In this document: positions 1-7,142 of the stretch, piece by piece
How the letters are laid out: each line of letters begins with the position of its first letter
How positions within the stretch are numbered: the first letter of the stretch is position 1
Origin: Thiobacillus denitrificans ATCC 25259
GTDB taxonomy: Bacteria; Pseudomonadota; Gammaproteobacteria; Burkholderiales; Thiobacillaceae
Reading direction: 5' to 3'
DNA length: 64,000 nt
NCBI RefSeq assembly: GCF_000012745.1
Contig: NC_007404.1
Coordinates: 1,922,001-1,986,000, forward strand
Made by a program: the position numbers and the translations under genes
Notes under the pieces: model-generated
Database searches by the model: none
What the model saw: only the letters and a program-made list of their open reading frames with translations
Told to the model about the DNA's origin: nothing

Positions 1-140
1 CCCCGCAGGCCCAGCGCCTCAGCGCCTTTGCCTTGCCATGCAGTCGGGGCATGCCCCCGATCGCGATAATAGTCGTCTGTCTGAGCGTAGTACTCAGCCG
101 CCACGCCGGCGGTTTTGATAGCGCTGACTGTGCAGACCAT
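1..140 (-). CDS. TrwC-type (MOBF) conjugative relaxase, N-terminal fragment cut by the window edge
   Basis: The ATG at 140-138 opens a frame that stays open to the window edge (46 codons). The translation carries EYYAQTDDYYRDRG followed by AWQGKGAEALGLRG. This paired-tyrosine stretch plus the WQGKGAEALGL motif is the N-terminal signature of TrwC/TraI relaxases, which nick oriT and carry the strand into the recipient. The start lies two bases beyond the stop of the coupling-protein gene, so the two are probably coupled. Relaxase identity is strong; whether the rest of the protein (metal-binding histidines, helicase domain) is intact cannot be seen. Confidence 0.85.
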   Translation of the reverse strand, partial: MVCTVSAIKTAGVAAEYYAQTDDYYRDRGHAPTAWQGKGAEALGLR

Positions 141-142
141 GG

Positions 143-1840
143 TTATCGCTCCAGAGTAAACGGCACGTCGGCGCTATCAGCCGTGGTGTCGGTGGTGTTG
201 CCGTCGCCCTCGACAGTGCTGGGGTCGGCCTCACTAGTGACGGCAGCCGACACGGGCACGGGGACCGCCGACCGTAGCGGCGCGGGCTCATATGCCGGGG
301 CGGCTGGCTCACGCTCGTCGGCGTACGGCAACGTCACGGCGCAGACCGGCAGCGGCCCAGAAATGTTGAGGTAGCCATGGAGGCGGGGCAGGTTTTGCAG
401 CTGCGACGGCATCACCACGCGTCGCGTGCTGTGCTGCTCAGACCAGTTATCAGACTTTCCAGAATCGTTTTTCCCGCCGCTGGCGACGACGCGACGGACT
501 TCCTCGTCGCCGAGCGATTTAGACATGTACTCAGCAGTCTCGGCGTCGCTGACTCTGAGGGTCAGCCAGGTGCCTAGCGTCGCCAAAATCGTCTGCGTCG
601 CGTCATGGCCATAAGCTTCTCTGAACAGCGCGATTGTCTGGGCCGTCGCAATCACTGCGGCACCGTGCTTCGAGCCGTTGGTGAGCAAAGGGATAAGGGA
701 CATGATGCGACCAAGCAGCGGCAACTCATCTAACACAAGCCAGGTCCGCCGCAGCTTGCTCCGGTCCCCCGTGGTATGCGGCAAGCTGAGAATGGCCCGG
801 CTGGCAACGTCCAGCGTGCATTGAATCAGGGGCAGCAACGCGGCCCGCTGCTCTTGGGTGTACGAGATAAAGAGCCAGCCGGTTTCTTCGGTGATGAAGT
901 CGCGGACGGAAAAACTGGCCCGTCCTGCAGCAGGATCAAGATGCTCAAAACACCGGAGATATCGGCCAAGTCCGGGACGGACCTCGCCGAAGTACCTCGC
1001 GTTTCCGACGACCGTCATCGCGGCGGTGCCTGCCAACAGCTGCTGCAGCTCTTCTATGTCGGCAACACAAGCCAGGCGATAAAGCTCGGCGTTCGTCTTG
1101 CTGGTTTCCCAGCACCTGCGCAGCAACCCTTCCAAAACAGTCTGCGCTGCATCGTTCCAGCTCGCCTCCGCCCCATGACCGTCGGGGATGAGCGATTTGG
1201 CCAGCGCAGAGCAGTCCTGCGGCGATTTCAGTTCAGCCAGCGGGCTCCACGACACGCTACGGCGATCGAGGGGATTAAAAAGCACAGCGCCGTCTCCGGC
1301 ATACCGAGAATAAAAAATGCCCTCGGCGTCAGCGATCACCGCGCGGTGACCGCCGGCTTGCAGGGTGTCGAGCATTTTTGTGGTCGCCTGGGATTTACCG
1401 GTGCCGGGAGAGCCGGTCAGTAAAAACCCCCCATCTTCTACATAAATGGGGATCGGTACGCCGCCGATTTCCAGACGTGTTTTTGTTTTCGCACTCCGGA
1501 TTTGTTTTTTGATTTCGGCGACGGTCACAAGCTGCTGACCGCGCAGGTTATCGGCATCGTCGTCCGCGTCGCCGGGGCGGGCGGCGCCAGGGCGCCAGGC
1601 AAACATCCAGGCGATCCAGCCTAGGCCAAACGCCCCGCCGAACGCGGCGAGGCCGAGCATGCCGGGGGCGCGCTGGTACACGTACAGACCACCCCGGGCG
1701 AGCTGGATCAAGTCCATGCCGGCCCAGCCGCTCAGCCAAAAAATGTAGGTGGTGACGCCCAGAAATGCGCCGAGAATAATGCTGCCTGTGAGCAGTTTGG
1801 CGCGAAAAAGCCCATCTGAAATTCGCTGTTTTGTCCCCAT
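143..1840 (-). CDS. TrwB/VirD4-type coupling ATPase of a conjugation system
   Basis: This 565-residue protein brings relaxosome DNA to the transfer channel at the inner membrane. Two hydrophobic helices (about 16-37 and 60-81) are followed by a cytoplasmic ATPase. The Walker A motif GSPGTGKS is at 143-150 and the Walker B region TWLVLDELPLLG at 366-377. The C-terminus is a low-complexity Ala/Pro/Thr tail. Length and layout (two membrane helices, then a RecA-like motor) fit TrwB/TraD. It sits between the small RHH gene and the relaxase, the trwA-trwB-trwC order of R388. No type IV secretion genes are in view, so the channel may be encoded to the left or supplied by a helper. Confidence 0.88.
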   Translation of the reverse strand: MGTKQRISDGLFRAKLLTGSIILGAFLGVTTYIFWLSGWAGMDLIQLARGGLYVYQRAPGMLGLAAFGGAFGLGWIAWMFAWRPGAARPGDADDDADNLRGQQLVTVAEIKKQIRSAKTKTRLEIGGVPIPIYVEDGGFLLTGSPGTGKSQATTKMLDTLQAGGHRAVIADAEGIFYSRYAGDGAVLFNPLDRRSVSWSPLAELKSPQDCSALAKSLIPDGHGAEASWNDAAQTVLEGLLRRCWETSKTNAELYRLACVADIEELQQLLAGTAAMTVVGNARYFGEVRPGLGRYLRCFEHLDPAAGRASFSVRDFITEETGWLFISYTQEQRAALLPLIQCTLDVASRAILSLPHTTGDRSKLRRTWLVLDELPLLGRIMSLIPLLTNGSKHGAAVIATAQTIALFREAYGHDATQTILATLGTWLTLRVSDAETAEYMSKSLGDEEVRRVVASGGKNDSGKSDNWSEQHSTRRVVMPSQLQNLPRLHGYLNISGPLPVCAVTLPYADEREPAAPAYEPAPLRSAVPVPVSAAVTSEADPSTVEGDGNTTDTTADSADVPFTLER

Positions 1841-1843
1841 GAT

Positions 1844-2131
1844 TTACCCCTGTTTTTTGATACGGTCGGCCAAATAATTAGTAGCGGCCGCCAAGTCGTC
1901 GCGGCTGACTTTTTGATCCACTTCCTGTCGCACGGATGCGAGGCGAGCATGTAGCTCGGCGAGGCGGGAGTTGATCACGCTGCCGACCTCGTTTTTGATA
2001 GCGTCCAATGCGATGTTTTGGAGCAACAAGTGACGTGCCGCCGCTGTGCGGGTCACCCCTTTTTCTGCTGCCAGCCGGTCAAGAAAATCGAACTCGGCTT
2101 GACTGACACGCAGCGTCAAATGGCGGCTCAT
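1844..2131 (-). CDS. Small ribbon-helix-helix relaxosome accessory protein (TrwA-like)
   Basis: This 95-residue protein begins with a pattern typical of RHH DNA-binding proteins: a short beta strand (LTLRVSQAE) followed by two helices (FDFLDRLAAEKG and TRTAAARHLLL). The rest is a predicted coiled-coil (AELHARLASVRQEVDQKV). Position immediately upstream of the coupling ATPase gene (3-base gap) and size match TrwA-type oriT-binding proteins, which load the relaxase and repress their own operon. Overall sequence similarity to TrwA cannot be measured here. The start overlaps the stop of the preceding gene by ATGA (2128-2131). Confidence 0.65.
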   Translation of the reverse strand: MSRHLTLRVSQAEFDFLDRLAAEKGVTRTAAARHLLLQNIALDAIKNEVGSVINSRLAELHARLASVRQEVDQKVSRDDLAAATNYLADRIKKQG

Positions 2132-2334
2132 GACTGGCCACCGTCGGCGCCAGAAACTGACGGGGGAACCGCGTGGGCGGCGAGCATGGTTTCGAGGTCG
2201 GTGAGACTTAGCCCAGAGCGTCGAACCGCCTCAAAAACCCGCTGCTGTTCACGTTCGCGTTGGCGTTTTTTCTCTTCACGCAACGCTCGCTTGGCGCGCT
2301 CCAGGCGCTCTTGCAAAATGCTGATATCCGTCAT
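2128..2334 (-). CDS. Small charged coiled-coil protein at the head of the mobilization operon
   Basis: This 68-residue protein is very rich in Arg, Glu and Lys in its first half (ERLERAKRALREEKKRQRER), then has a possible short helix-turn-helix (RSGLSLTDLETML). I do not recognise a family. It is the first gene of the operon and is coupled to the TrwA-like gene by an ATGA overlap. A GGGGAA ribosome-binding site precedes the ATG at 2334. A DNA-binding or relaxosome-assembly role is plausible from position and charge, but is inference. Confidence 0.6.
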   Translation of the reverse strand: MTDISILQERLERAKRALREEKKRQREREQQRVFEAVRRSGLSLTDLETMLAAHAVPPSVSGADGGQS

Positions 2335-2479
2335 GTCACTTCCCCATCAGTTGCACATACCCAATATGTCGCGGGCGCGGACACGTTTTTCGTGACACGC
2401 GGAAAGCGGCACGGAGCAAAGGAAGCCCGGGAAAAGCGGCGCACGCGGTAACACGGGCGTGTGACGCGGAGACCCACAG

Positions 2480-2568
2480 CCCACGCGGGTTTCCGGCGAA
2501 GCCGGGCCGCAGGCAGTGCGTGGGGTGTGTCTTCTAAGATTGGGGCCCGCGAGCGAAGCGAAGCGGGC
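2480..2568 (+). other. Candidate origin of transfer (oriT) with nested inverted repeats and a nic-like TGTCT
   Basis: CCCACGC (2480-2486) and GCGTGGG (2518-2524) form an outer inverted repeat enclosing CCGGC-GAA-GCCGG (2493-2505). Immediately 3' lies GTGTCT (2527-2532), which resembles the TGTCT that precedes the nick in R388 oriT; R388 also has a hairpin just 5' of its nick. A further stem GCCCGC/GCGGGC spans 2545-2568. On this strand the relaxase module would enter the recipient last, as in R388. The 319-base gap 2335-2653 otherwise holds no gene. The match is by eye. Confidence 0.5.
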
Positions 2569-2653
2569 AACTAATGTTCCGCACTGACGAGCCGATACTC
2601 CTAATGCCAGCGAGCTGTTATGGCCGATCGGGAATCAAGAAAGGGAGAATCAA

Positions 2654-3172
2654 ATGGGATTTTTTATTAGAGCTTTGTCGGTCCTAAACGGGGTGCGTGA
2701 GTGGGCTTCGTTCGCGCATGAGGCGTTTTCCTGGCGGGGCCTTGCAAAGCGCACGGCGGCGGCGGCAGCGGGGGCTGCGGTTATCGCTACGCCCGTCGTG
2801 GTGATGTCCAAGCCGTCGGCGCCTGCGGAGGCTGTCTCCGCGCAAGGACCGGCGCACACCGAGAGCGCTGCCGAGGTGGAGGACAAGATCGAGAAGATCG
2901 GTCCCGACAACATCTATTCCAAGGTGTACCTGAGCCAGCCTGAGCATCAGGGCTTGATGGACGCGATCATCGCCAAGTGCAAAGTAACCAACGAGCTTCC
3001 TGCGCAGCAATGCGACATCGCTGTACATACGAAGGCTTGGTTGGCGCACCGCGCCTTTCTGGCGGAACAATCCAAAAAAGTGCAAGAGGCGGACAGGCGG
3101 CTACGCGAATCGCTCAATTCACCTTCGGCGGGCGCGACTGGGCCCACCCAGATCCGGATGTTTAAGGAGTAA
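2654..3172 (+). CDS. Unrecognised membrane-anchored protein in the putative leading region
   Basis: This 172-residue protein follows a good Shine-Dalgarno (AAGGGAG) and starts at the ATG at 2654. Residues about 33-50 (TAAAAAGAAVIATPVVVM) form one hydrophobic segment, which would leave the C-terminal 120 residues in the periplasm or cytoplasm. That part contains two cysteines (CKVTNELPAQQC) and a charged helical tail. It is transcribed away from the candidate oriT, so it would be among the first genes to enter a recipient. I do not recognise a family. Confidence 0.6.
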   Translation: MGFFIRALSVLNGVREWASFAHEAFSWRGLAKRTAAAAAGAAVIATPVVVMSKPSAPAEAVSAQGPAHTESAAEVEDKIEKIGPDNIYSKVYLSQPEHQGLMDAIIAKCKVTNELPAQQCDIAVHTKAWLAHRAFLAEQSKKVQEADRRLRESLNSPSAGATGPTQIRMFKE

Positions 3173-3238
3173 ATGGCGGGCGCCGGTCCCGCCGCGCGCC
3201 GACGGCGCCGGACCGTCGTCACCCGTAACGATTACCGA

Positions 3239-3290
3239 TTCGGAAACCCATTTCGGAAAAGCATTTCCGAAAGGCGCTTCGGAAAGGACT
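3239..3290. repeat. Four iteron-like TTCSGAAA repeats at exact 13-bp spacing
   Basis: TTCGGAAA occurs at 3239, 3252 and 3278, and the one-base variant TTCCGAAA at 3265. The four start positions are exactly 13 bp apart, so copies lie on slightly different helical faces. Such arrays bind replication initiators or repressors. The site lies about 320 bp beyond the stop of the RepC-like gene, next to two strong hairpins, which suggests a replication origin. Confidence 0.6.
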
Positions 3291-3413
3291 AGTTAGAGCA
3301 ACCTCAGCAAACGTACCAGAAGGCCGCGGCACGGTCCGCGCGTCGGGTGGTGGATGGCTTCACTGCCGGCGGCGGCAATGCTGGTACTGTTTCTCCCGCC
3401 CAATGGAGACAAT

Positions 3414-3518
3414 GCCCGGCGGGGGCGCCGGGCTGCGGGATTCGCGCAAATGGTGGCGTTCGTCTCGTGTTTGTGTGCGACCTTGCGCGTTACGGACAGC
3501 CGCCCGCCCTCGGGCGGC
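3414..3518. other. Two strong GC hairpins in the putative oriV region
   Basis: GCCCGGCG-GGGG-CGCCGGGC (3414-3433) and GCCGCCCG-CCCT-CGGGCGGC (3499-3518) are perfect 8-bp stems with 4-base loops. They lie between the 13-bp repeats and the repC terminator in a 433-base stretch (3173-3605) with no convincing gene. In IncQ plasmids, single-strand initiation sites of this hairpin type sit beside the iterons. Assigning these as priming sites is inference. Confidence 0.4.
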
Positions 3519-3536
3519 ATGGGTGAGAGAAGAAAA

Positions 3537-3562
3537 AGGGGAAGACCCCAAGGTCTTCCCCT
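3537..3562 (-). terminator. Rho-independent terminator of the rep operon
   Basis: An 11-bp perfect stem AGGGGAAGACC/GGTCTTCCCCT with loop CCAA is followed on the minus strand by TTTTTCT. It lies 44 bases beyond the repC stop codon. Confidence 0.75.
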
Positions 3563-3605
3563 AGAGATTGCACCTGAAGGTGCATCTGAACATGTAACTG
3601 CTGAA

Positions 3606-4439
3606 TCAGGCTTTTGCTACAGGCCTCCGGGCTTTTGCTACAGGCTCCCGGGCTTTTGCTACAGGCTCCCGGGCTTTTGCTACGGGCGTGCCCTGGTGGT
3701 TGGAGTGAACGCGGTCCCCGTCGATCACTATCCCGATCTCAGCCAGCCTGTCGGTATCTGCTCTCAGCTCGCGCCGTTTGTTCCACAGCGCATCGCCGGC
3801 CACTTCACCTGCCACTGCGCGGATTAGCCCGTCCAGCAACCATCCCCCCTGCGGCTCGGTCTTGTGGGTTAATGCATGGCGGGCGACTGCTTGGCTGATT
3901 CCATGTTGGAGCAACGAAATCGTACCCGGGTCATGTCCGACCCATATGTCCGATTCAACCAGTCTGCAAAACGCCTTGCCAATCTCAACCCGCCATAGGT
4001 GCCTATCGCCTCCCAAAGGGTTGGCTCGTGTAACGTAGCTGCCATCCGATCGCTGGGCTTTGTCGATGTGGTCGATCAAGTGCCCAGCGCACGCCAACCG
4101 CGCGGGCGCCAGGATCTCGATATCCGCCATGCGTAAGTCCTGCAGGATCGCTTCGAACTGTGTCCCGGACGTGATTCTTGCCCGGCGTCGCACGGCGGCC
4201 GGGTCAACCAGCAGTTTGATGCGGCCGTCTGCCATCTCGCCCTTTCTGATTCTCTCGTAGCAAATCGCCTCAAAAACGTCGGCATGTGCCTGTCCTAGTC
4301 GTCCTGTGACGCGCACCCGCCCCCATGAGGTTTCGATGGTCGATGAGCGCATTTGAGGGCGCCGCGTCGCCTGGAATAGGCGTAGGCGTACTGTGTGCGC
4401 GGTTGTTGTCGGAAACGCGGGTTTACCAGTCGTTGTCAT
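3606..4439 (-). CDS. RepC-like plasmid replication initiator with a repeat-encoded C-terminal tail
   Basis: This 277-residue protein is the last gene of the five-gene operon; its start overlaps the stop of the RepA-like gene by 17 bases. Its size, its place after a RepA-like hexameric-helicase gene and its winged-helix character (for example FEAILQDLRMADIEIL) fit the RepC initiators of IncQ-type replicons, which bind oriV iterons. The tail repeats the unit VAKAREP about four times, encoded by a 21-bp DNA repeat. The repeat may be a binding site as much as a protein feature. RepC is the best guess; another RepA/RepB-type initiator is possible. Confidence 0.6.
   Translation of the reverse strand: MTTTGKPAFPTTTAHTVRLRLFQATRRPQMRSSTIETSWGRVRVTGRLGQAHADVFEAICYERIRKGEMADGRIKLLVDPAAVRRRARITSGTQFEAILQDLRMADIEILAPARLACAGHLIDHIDKAQRSDGSYVTRANPLGGDRHLWRVEIGKAFCRLVESDIWVGHDPGTISLLQHGISQAVARHALTHKTEPQGGWLLDGLIRAVAGEVAGDALWNKRRELRADTDRLAEIGIVIDGDRVHSNHQGTPVAKAREPVAKAREPVAKARRPVAKA
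3610..3693. repeat. Four 21-bp direct repeats overlapping the 3' end of the RepC-like gene
   Basis: GCTTTTGCTAC recurs at 3610, 3631, 3652 and 3673, with the intervening bases (AGGCTCCCGG) nearly identical in the first three units. The period is exactly 21 bp, seven codons, so the reading frame is kept. Number and length resemble the roughly 20-22 bp iterons of IncQ origins, here inside the initiator gene. Confidence 0.75.
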
Positions 4440-5322
4440 CGCCCCGCCCTCCGCTTGCTGCCGCGTATGTCTTCGCCTTGGCCTTCACCACCCCCGGCAT
4501 CTCGCGCCGCACCAGTACCCCGCCTGCTTCGCGGCGTAGCCATATATCGATCAGCGGCGGGCAGTAGTTGGCTTTCGTCACGCCATAACGGACGAGTTGC
4601 TTGCGGTCTTCTTCCTTGACTCCGAACACTTCGGCCTCCCCCTCCGTCATGGTTTGGAGGAATGCTACCCAGCGGGCCTCGTCCACGAAAACGCTACTGC
4701 CCCGCGACGATTGCTGCTTATCCACGTCGCCGTTTAGCGCAGCCGCTTTGTTGGCATGGTGCAGGAAAACCACGGCAGCGCCTGTATCTGCGGCGATCCT
4801 CTCCATCGCTCGCATCACCCGGGCCGCGTCCCGCCGCTCGTTTTCCTCGCCGCCGTGCCAGCGAGACAGCGTGTCGATCACTACCAGCCGGGCACCTCGC
4901 GCCATTTTTTCGATGCCGGCAACAGTTTTTCCGTCATCCATCAAGTCCCCCGCCTTGCCGAGACATGGAGAGATTAGAGAGTTCGCCTTCATGTCCCCTC
5001 TCTCGCGCTCACTGAGTTGCTGCGCCACCGCTTTGATGCGCATATGCAGGACGTTTGATGGATCCTCGGCAGCTAGGAACACGACCGTGCCGGTCGGGTG
5101 TTCCCCGACCCCCAGCGTGTCCCTCCCAGTTGTGATCTGGGCGAGCACCTGCAACGCCAAAAAACTCTTGCCAGTTGCCCCAGGGGCAACCAGGGATCCG
5201 ACGGTGCCCGCGAGCAGGCCCGGCAACACGAAGTCGAGAGGTTCCGGCTCCGTCTCAAGCGCTCGCGCAATATCGAGGATGGGCCAGTCGTACCCGGAGT
5301 CGGTGATGATGAGCCCGCTCAT
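4423..5322 (-). CDS. RepA-like RecA-fold ATPase/helicase of the plasmid-type replicon
   Basis: This 299-residue protein has Walker A GATGKS at 48-53, Walker B RLVVID at 145-150 and the motif VVFLHHANK at 184-192, the pattern of hexameric replicative helicases related to RSF1010 RepA. It would unwind the origin after initiator binding. It overlaps the upstream gene by ATGA (5319-5322) and the downstream RepC-like gene by 17 bases. Some phage and integrative-element AAA ATPases share this fold, so a helicase role rests on the neighbouring initiator. Confidence 0.75.
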   Translation of the reverse strand: MSGLIITDSGYDWPILDIARALETEPEPLDFVLPGLLAGTVGSLVAPGATGKSFLALQVLAQITTGRDTLGVGEHPTGTVVFLAAEDPSNVLHMRIKAVAQQLSERERGDMKANSLISPCLGKAGDLMDDGKTVAGIEKMARGARLVVIDTLSRWHGGEENERRDAARVMRAMERIAADTGAAVVFLHHANKAAALNGDVDKQQSSRGSSVFVDEARWVAFLQTMTEGEAEVFGVKEEDRKQLVRYGVTKANYCPPLIDIWLRREAGGVLVRREMPGVVKAKAKTYAAASGGRGDDNDW

Positions 5323-5753
5323 GTCGCCGCCTCCCCTCGCATCGCCGCCCGAGCCGCCGCCCGGAATCGGGCGACAGCACCAGTCAGCGCTGCATATTGA
5401 TCGATGCCGCCGCCAGCCAGCACCTCGGCAGCTGCATCAGCAATGGCATCCGCCAGTGCTGCGGCCGACGCCCAAACGTTCGGTCCGCCATTGCCGCCTG
5501 ATGAGCTTTCGTTCGCCGGATACAATTCCACCGCCTCCAAGCCGAGCGCGGCAATCACGTCTAGTGCGGCGCAGCCCTTGAAGCAGTAGATCAGACTGCC
5601 GCCGGCGTCAGATTCAGCGACCGAAAGCGCCGGATTACCTCTGCCGTCGGCCTGACAGCACGGACAGCATGCCCGATGCGCCCGCAGCGCGCCGCCGCGC
5701 GGCGCTGCGTGGCGAGGCTTGTGCAAGCGAGCAAGGAGAGTGGCGTAGCTCAT
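5319..5753 (-). CDS. CHC2-like zinc-ribbon protein, probable primase-associated domain
   Basis: The ATG at 5753 overlaps the stop of the previous gene by ATGA and gives 144 residues. CCPCCQADG and LIYCFKGCAALDVIAALGL form the two halves of a zinc ribbon typical of the N-terminus of phage and plasmid primase/helicase proteins, where it reads template sequence. No Toprim or polymerase domain follows; the C-terminal half is Ala-rich. It may be a stand-alone DNA-recognition subunit working with the RepA-like ATPase downstream. Confidence 0.6.
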   Translation of the reverse strand: MSYATLLARLHKPRHAAPRGGALRAHRACCPCCQADGRGNPALSVAESDAGGSLIYCFKGCAALDVIAALGLEAVELYPANESSSGGNGGPNVWASAAALADAIADAAAEVLAGGGIDQYAALTGAVARFRAAARAAMRGEAAT

Positions 5754-6271
5754 GCCGACACCCCACTTTCGTCCGCCGCCAACAAATCCGCCTGCACCCG
5801 CTCCAACGCCTGCAACACCGCCGCCTGCCGCCGCCCCTGGCGCTCGCTGACCCCTCGTGCCCGCGCGATCTCCGCAGAAGTACGCGGCAGCTCGATCTCC
5901 TGCCGGATCCGCTGCCACCGTGCCTCCGCGTCGCCGTTTCCGCAAACGCGGCGCGCCACGGTCTCCGCCGCCTGAATAGCGGCGCATGGGTCGTCACCAA
6001 TGCTGCCAGCGAGCCAAGCTGTACCGATGTACTCCTCTCCCTGTGTGCGTCGCGCACTCGGCCGCACCGTCACCCCCGGCCGCTGAGCGGCTGCGTGGCA
6101 ATGCACGGCCGCTAGCCAGCGCGTAACAAAATCGCCATCGTGACGGCGCGGCATTGTCGCGGCGAGCAGCCAGGCCTCCTGTTTGATGTCATCGAGATCA
6201 GCGCCTGTCGTGTGCGCGAGCATGCGCATCATGGGGGTCCATTGCTCAACGAGCTGGTCGGGGGCGTTCAT
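5750..6271 (-). CDS. Sigma-70-like helix-turn-helix regulatory protein of the mobile element
   Basis: The ATG at 6271 gives 173 residues and overlaps the stop of the preceding gene by ATGA. An N-terminal helix pair (ADLDDIKQEAWLLAA) looks like sigma region 2, and the C-terminus has a helix-turn-helix (SAEIARARGVSERQGRRQA) like region 4. A true sigma role is uncertain because the region between is short and divergent. It may instead be a DNA-binding regulator of the rep operon. Confidence 0.55.
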   Translation of the reverse strand: MNAPDQLVEQWTPMMRMLAHTTGADLDDIKQEAWLLAATMPRRHDGDFVTRWLAAVHCHAAAQRPGVTVRPSARRTQGEEYIGTAWLAGSIGDDPCAAIQAAETVARRVCGNGDAEARWQRIRQEIELPRTSAEIARARGVSERQGRRQAAVLQALERVQADLLAADESGVSA

Positions 6272-6609
6272 TGCGCACCGCCTTTCTGCGCCTGCGCGGC
6301 AGCGGCGCGACGGGCTTGTTCGGCTTTTGGCGGGCGCCCCGGTCCGCGGCGGCGCGGGGTGTCCGGCGCCGTCGCGGCGGGCGGCGGCACGGACGGGCGC
6401 TGGTAATGCCGCAGCCAGTCGAGCACGTCGGCCAGGATCCAAAGCGGCTGACGACTGCCTGGTGGCTCGCAACTGGGTGGGACGCGGTGCGGCGCGCGGC
6501 TGCGGTCGGCGAGGATACTCGCCGGGGATTTCTGAATGAGTTCAGAGAGAACCGAGACGCCGAAAACCGGCGGGATGCCGGTGTCGGCGGGGGGCGTATG
6601 CGCGAGCAT
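6268..6609 (-). CDS. AlpA-like regulator with AT-hook motif, first gene of the rep operon
   Basis: The ATG at 6609 is chosen because a Shine-Dalgarno (CCAGGAGA) stands about six bases upstream. This gives 113 residues. The core (VLSELIQKSPASILADRSR...PLWILADVLDWL) is like the short winged-helix regulators (AlpA/MerR type) that help excision or control plasmid genes. A C-terminal RRRGPGRPPK is an AT-hook for minor-groove binding. It heads the coupled operon behind a strong promoter and repeated operator-like sites, so autoregulation is likely. Confidence 0.6.
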   Translation of the reverse strand: MLAHTPPADTGIPPVFGVSVLSELIQKSPASILADRSRAPHRVPPSCEPPGSRQPLWILADVLDWLRHYQRPSVPPPAATAPDTPRRRGPGRPPKAEQARRAAAAQAQKGGAQ

Positions 6610-6808
6610 GAGCAATCTCCTGGATTGCTCATGTGCTGCCCTGCTCCATGAGACCGACCAAAATTGGCCTGGCGTAAGGTAGTCGCTTTGCCGTGTGCCC
6701 CGGCTCAACGACCTTTGCCGGGCGGTTTGATCTGCTTTGCCCCCTGTGTCCGGCCGATCGGGCCGGGGGTCAGGTTGCTGTAGCGTGCAACCCTGTATGC
6801 CGGGGACT

Positions 6809-6836
6809 ATTATGCATAAGCGAAAAGGGGTGTCAA
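6809..6836 (-). promoter_or_regulatory. Sigma-70 promoter of the rep operon
   Basis: On the minus strand TTGACA (6836-6831) and CATAAT (6814-6809) are separated by 16 bases. The first start codon is at 6609, leaving a leader of roughly 190 bases. Confidence 0.7.
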
Positions 6837-6841
6837 GCTAA

Positions 6842-6935
6842 GGGTGACAAGAATATTCTTCCGCGTGCTCCGTACTCCGAGCACGGAAGCCGGCACCAAA
6901 GGCCTGTCACCCGGCCGTCACCCCGGCGGGTGACA
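6842..6935. promoter_or_regulatory. Cluster of GGGTGACA operator-like repeats and a 12-bp palindrome
   Basis: GGGTGACA lies at 6842-6849, just upstream of the -35 box. A 9-bp inverted repeat TGTCACCCG/CGGGTGACA spans 6905-6935. The palindrome AAGAATATTCTT is at 6849-6860 and an inverted CGTGCTC/GAGCACG follows it. This is a likely binding region for the element's own regulators. The rest of the 415-base gap 6610-7024 shows no gene. Confidence 0.5.
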
Positions 6936-7024
6936 CTTGAAAGAAACCGAGGGGAAGCGAGAGCAAGCCAGAGCAAGCGACAGCATCGTAAGTCGTTGTA
7001 ATTATTTACTCTATTTGTTTTTGT

Positions 7025-7100
7025 TGGTGCCGCTTATCTGATTCGAACAGATGACCTACCGCTTACAAGGCGGTTGCTCTACCAACTGAGCTAAAGCGGC
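7025..7100 (-). tRNA. tRNA-Thr (anticodon TGT), likely element attachment site
   Basis: The minus strand folds as a full cloverleaf. Acceptor stem GCCGCTT/AAGCGGC is perfect, the D arm reads GCTCAGTTGGTAGAGC, the anticodon stem is ACCGC/GCGGT with loop CTTGTAA (anticodon TGT), and the T arm is ATCTG-TTCGAAT-CAGAT. CCA is encoded at 7027-7025. The gene points its 3' end at the mobile element on the left, the usual arrangement for site-specific integration into a tRNA gene. Confidence 0.95.
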
Positions 7101-7142
7101 GACGGGCGACATTATAGCGAGCGCGCTCGGCGCTTTGCGCGA

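Noticed and set aside
3610-3693. CRISPR array
   Set aside because: The 21-bp units are tandem without unique spacers and keep a coding frame in the RepC-like gene.
6693-7001. A 102-codon plus-strand frame in the gap before tRNA-Thr
   Set aside because: No ribosome-binding site, poor composition, and it overlies the rep promoter and operator region.
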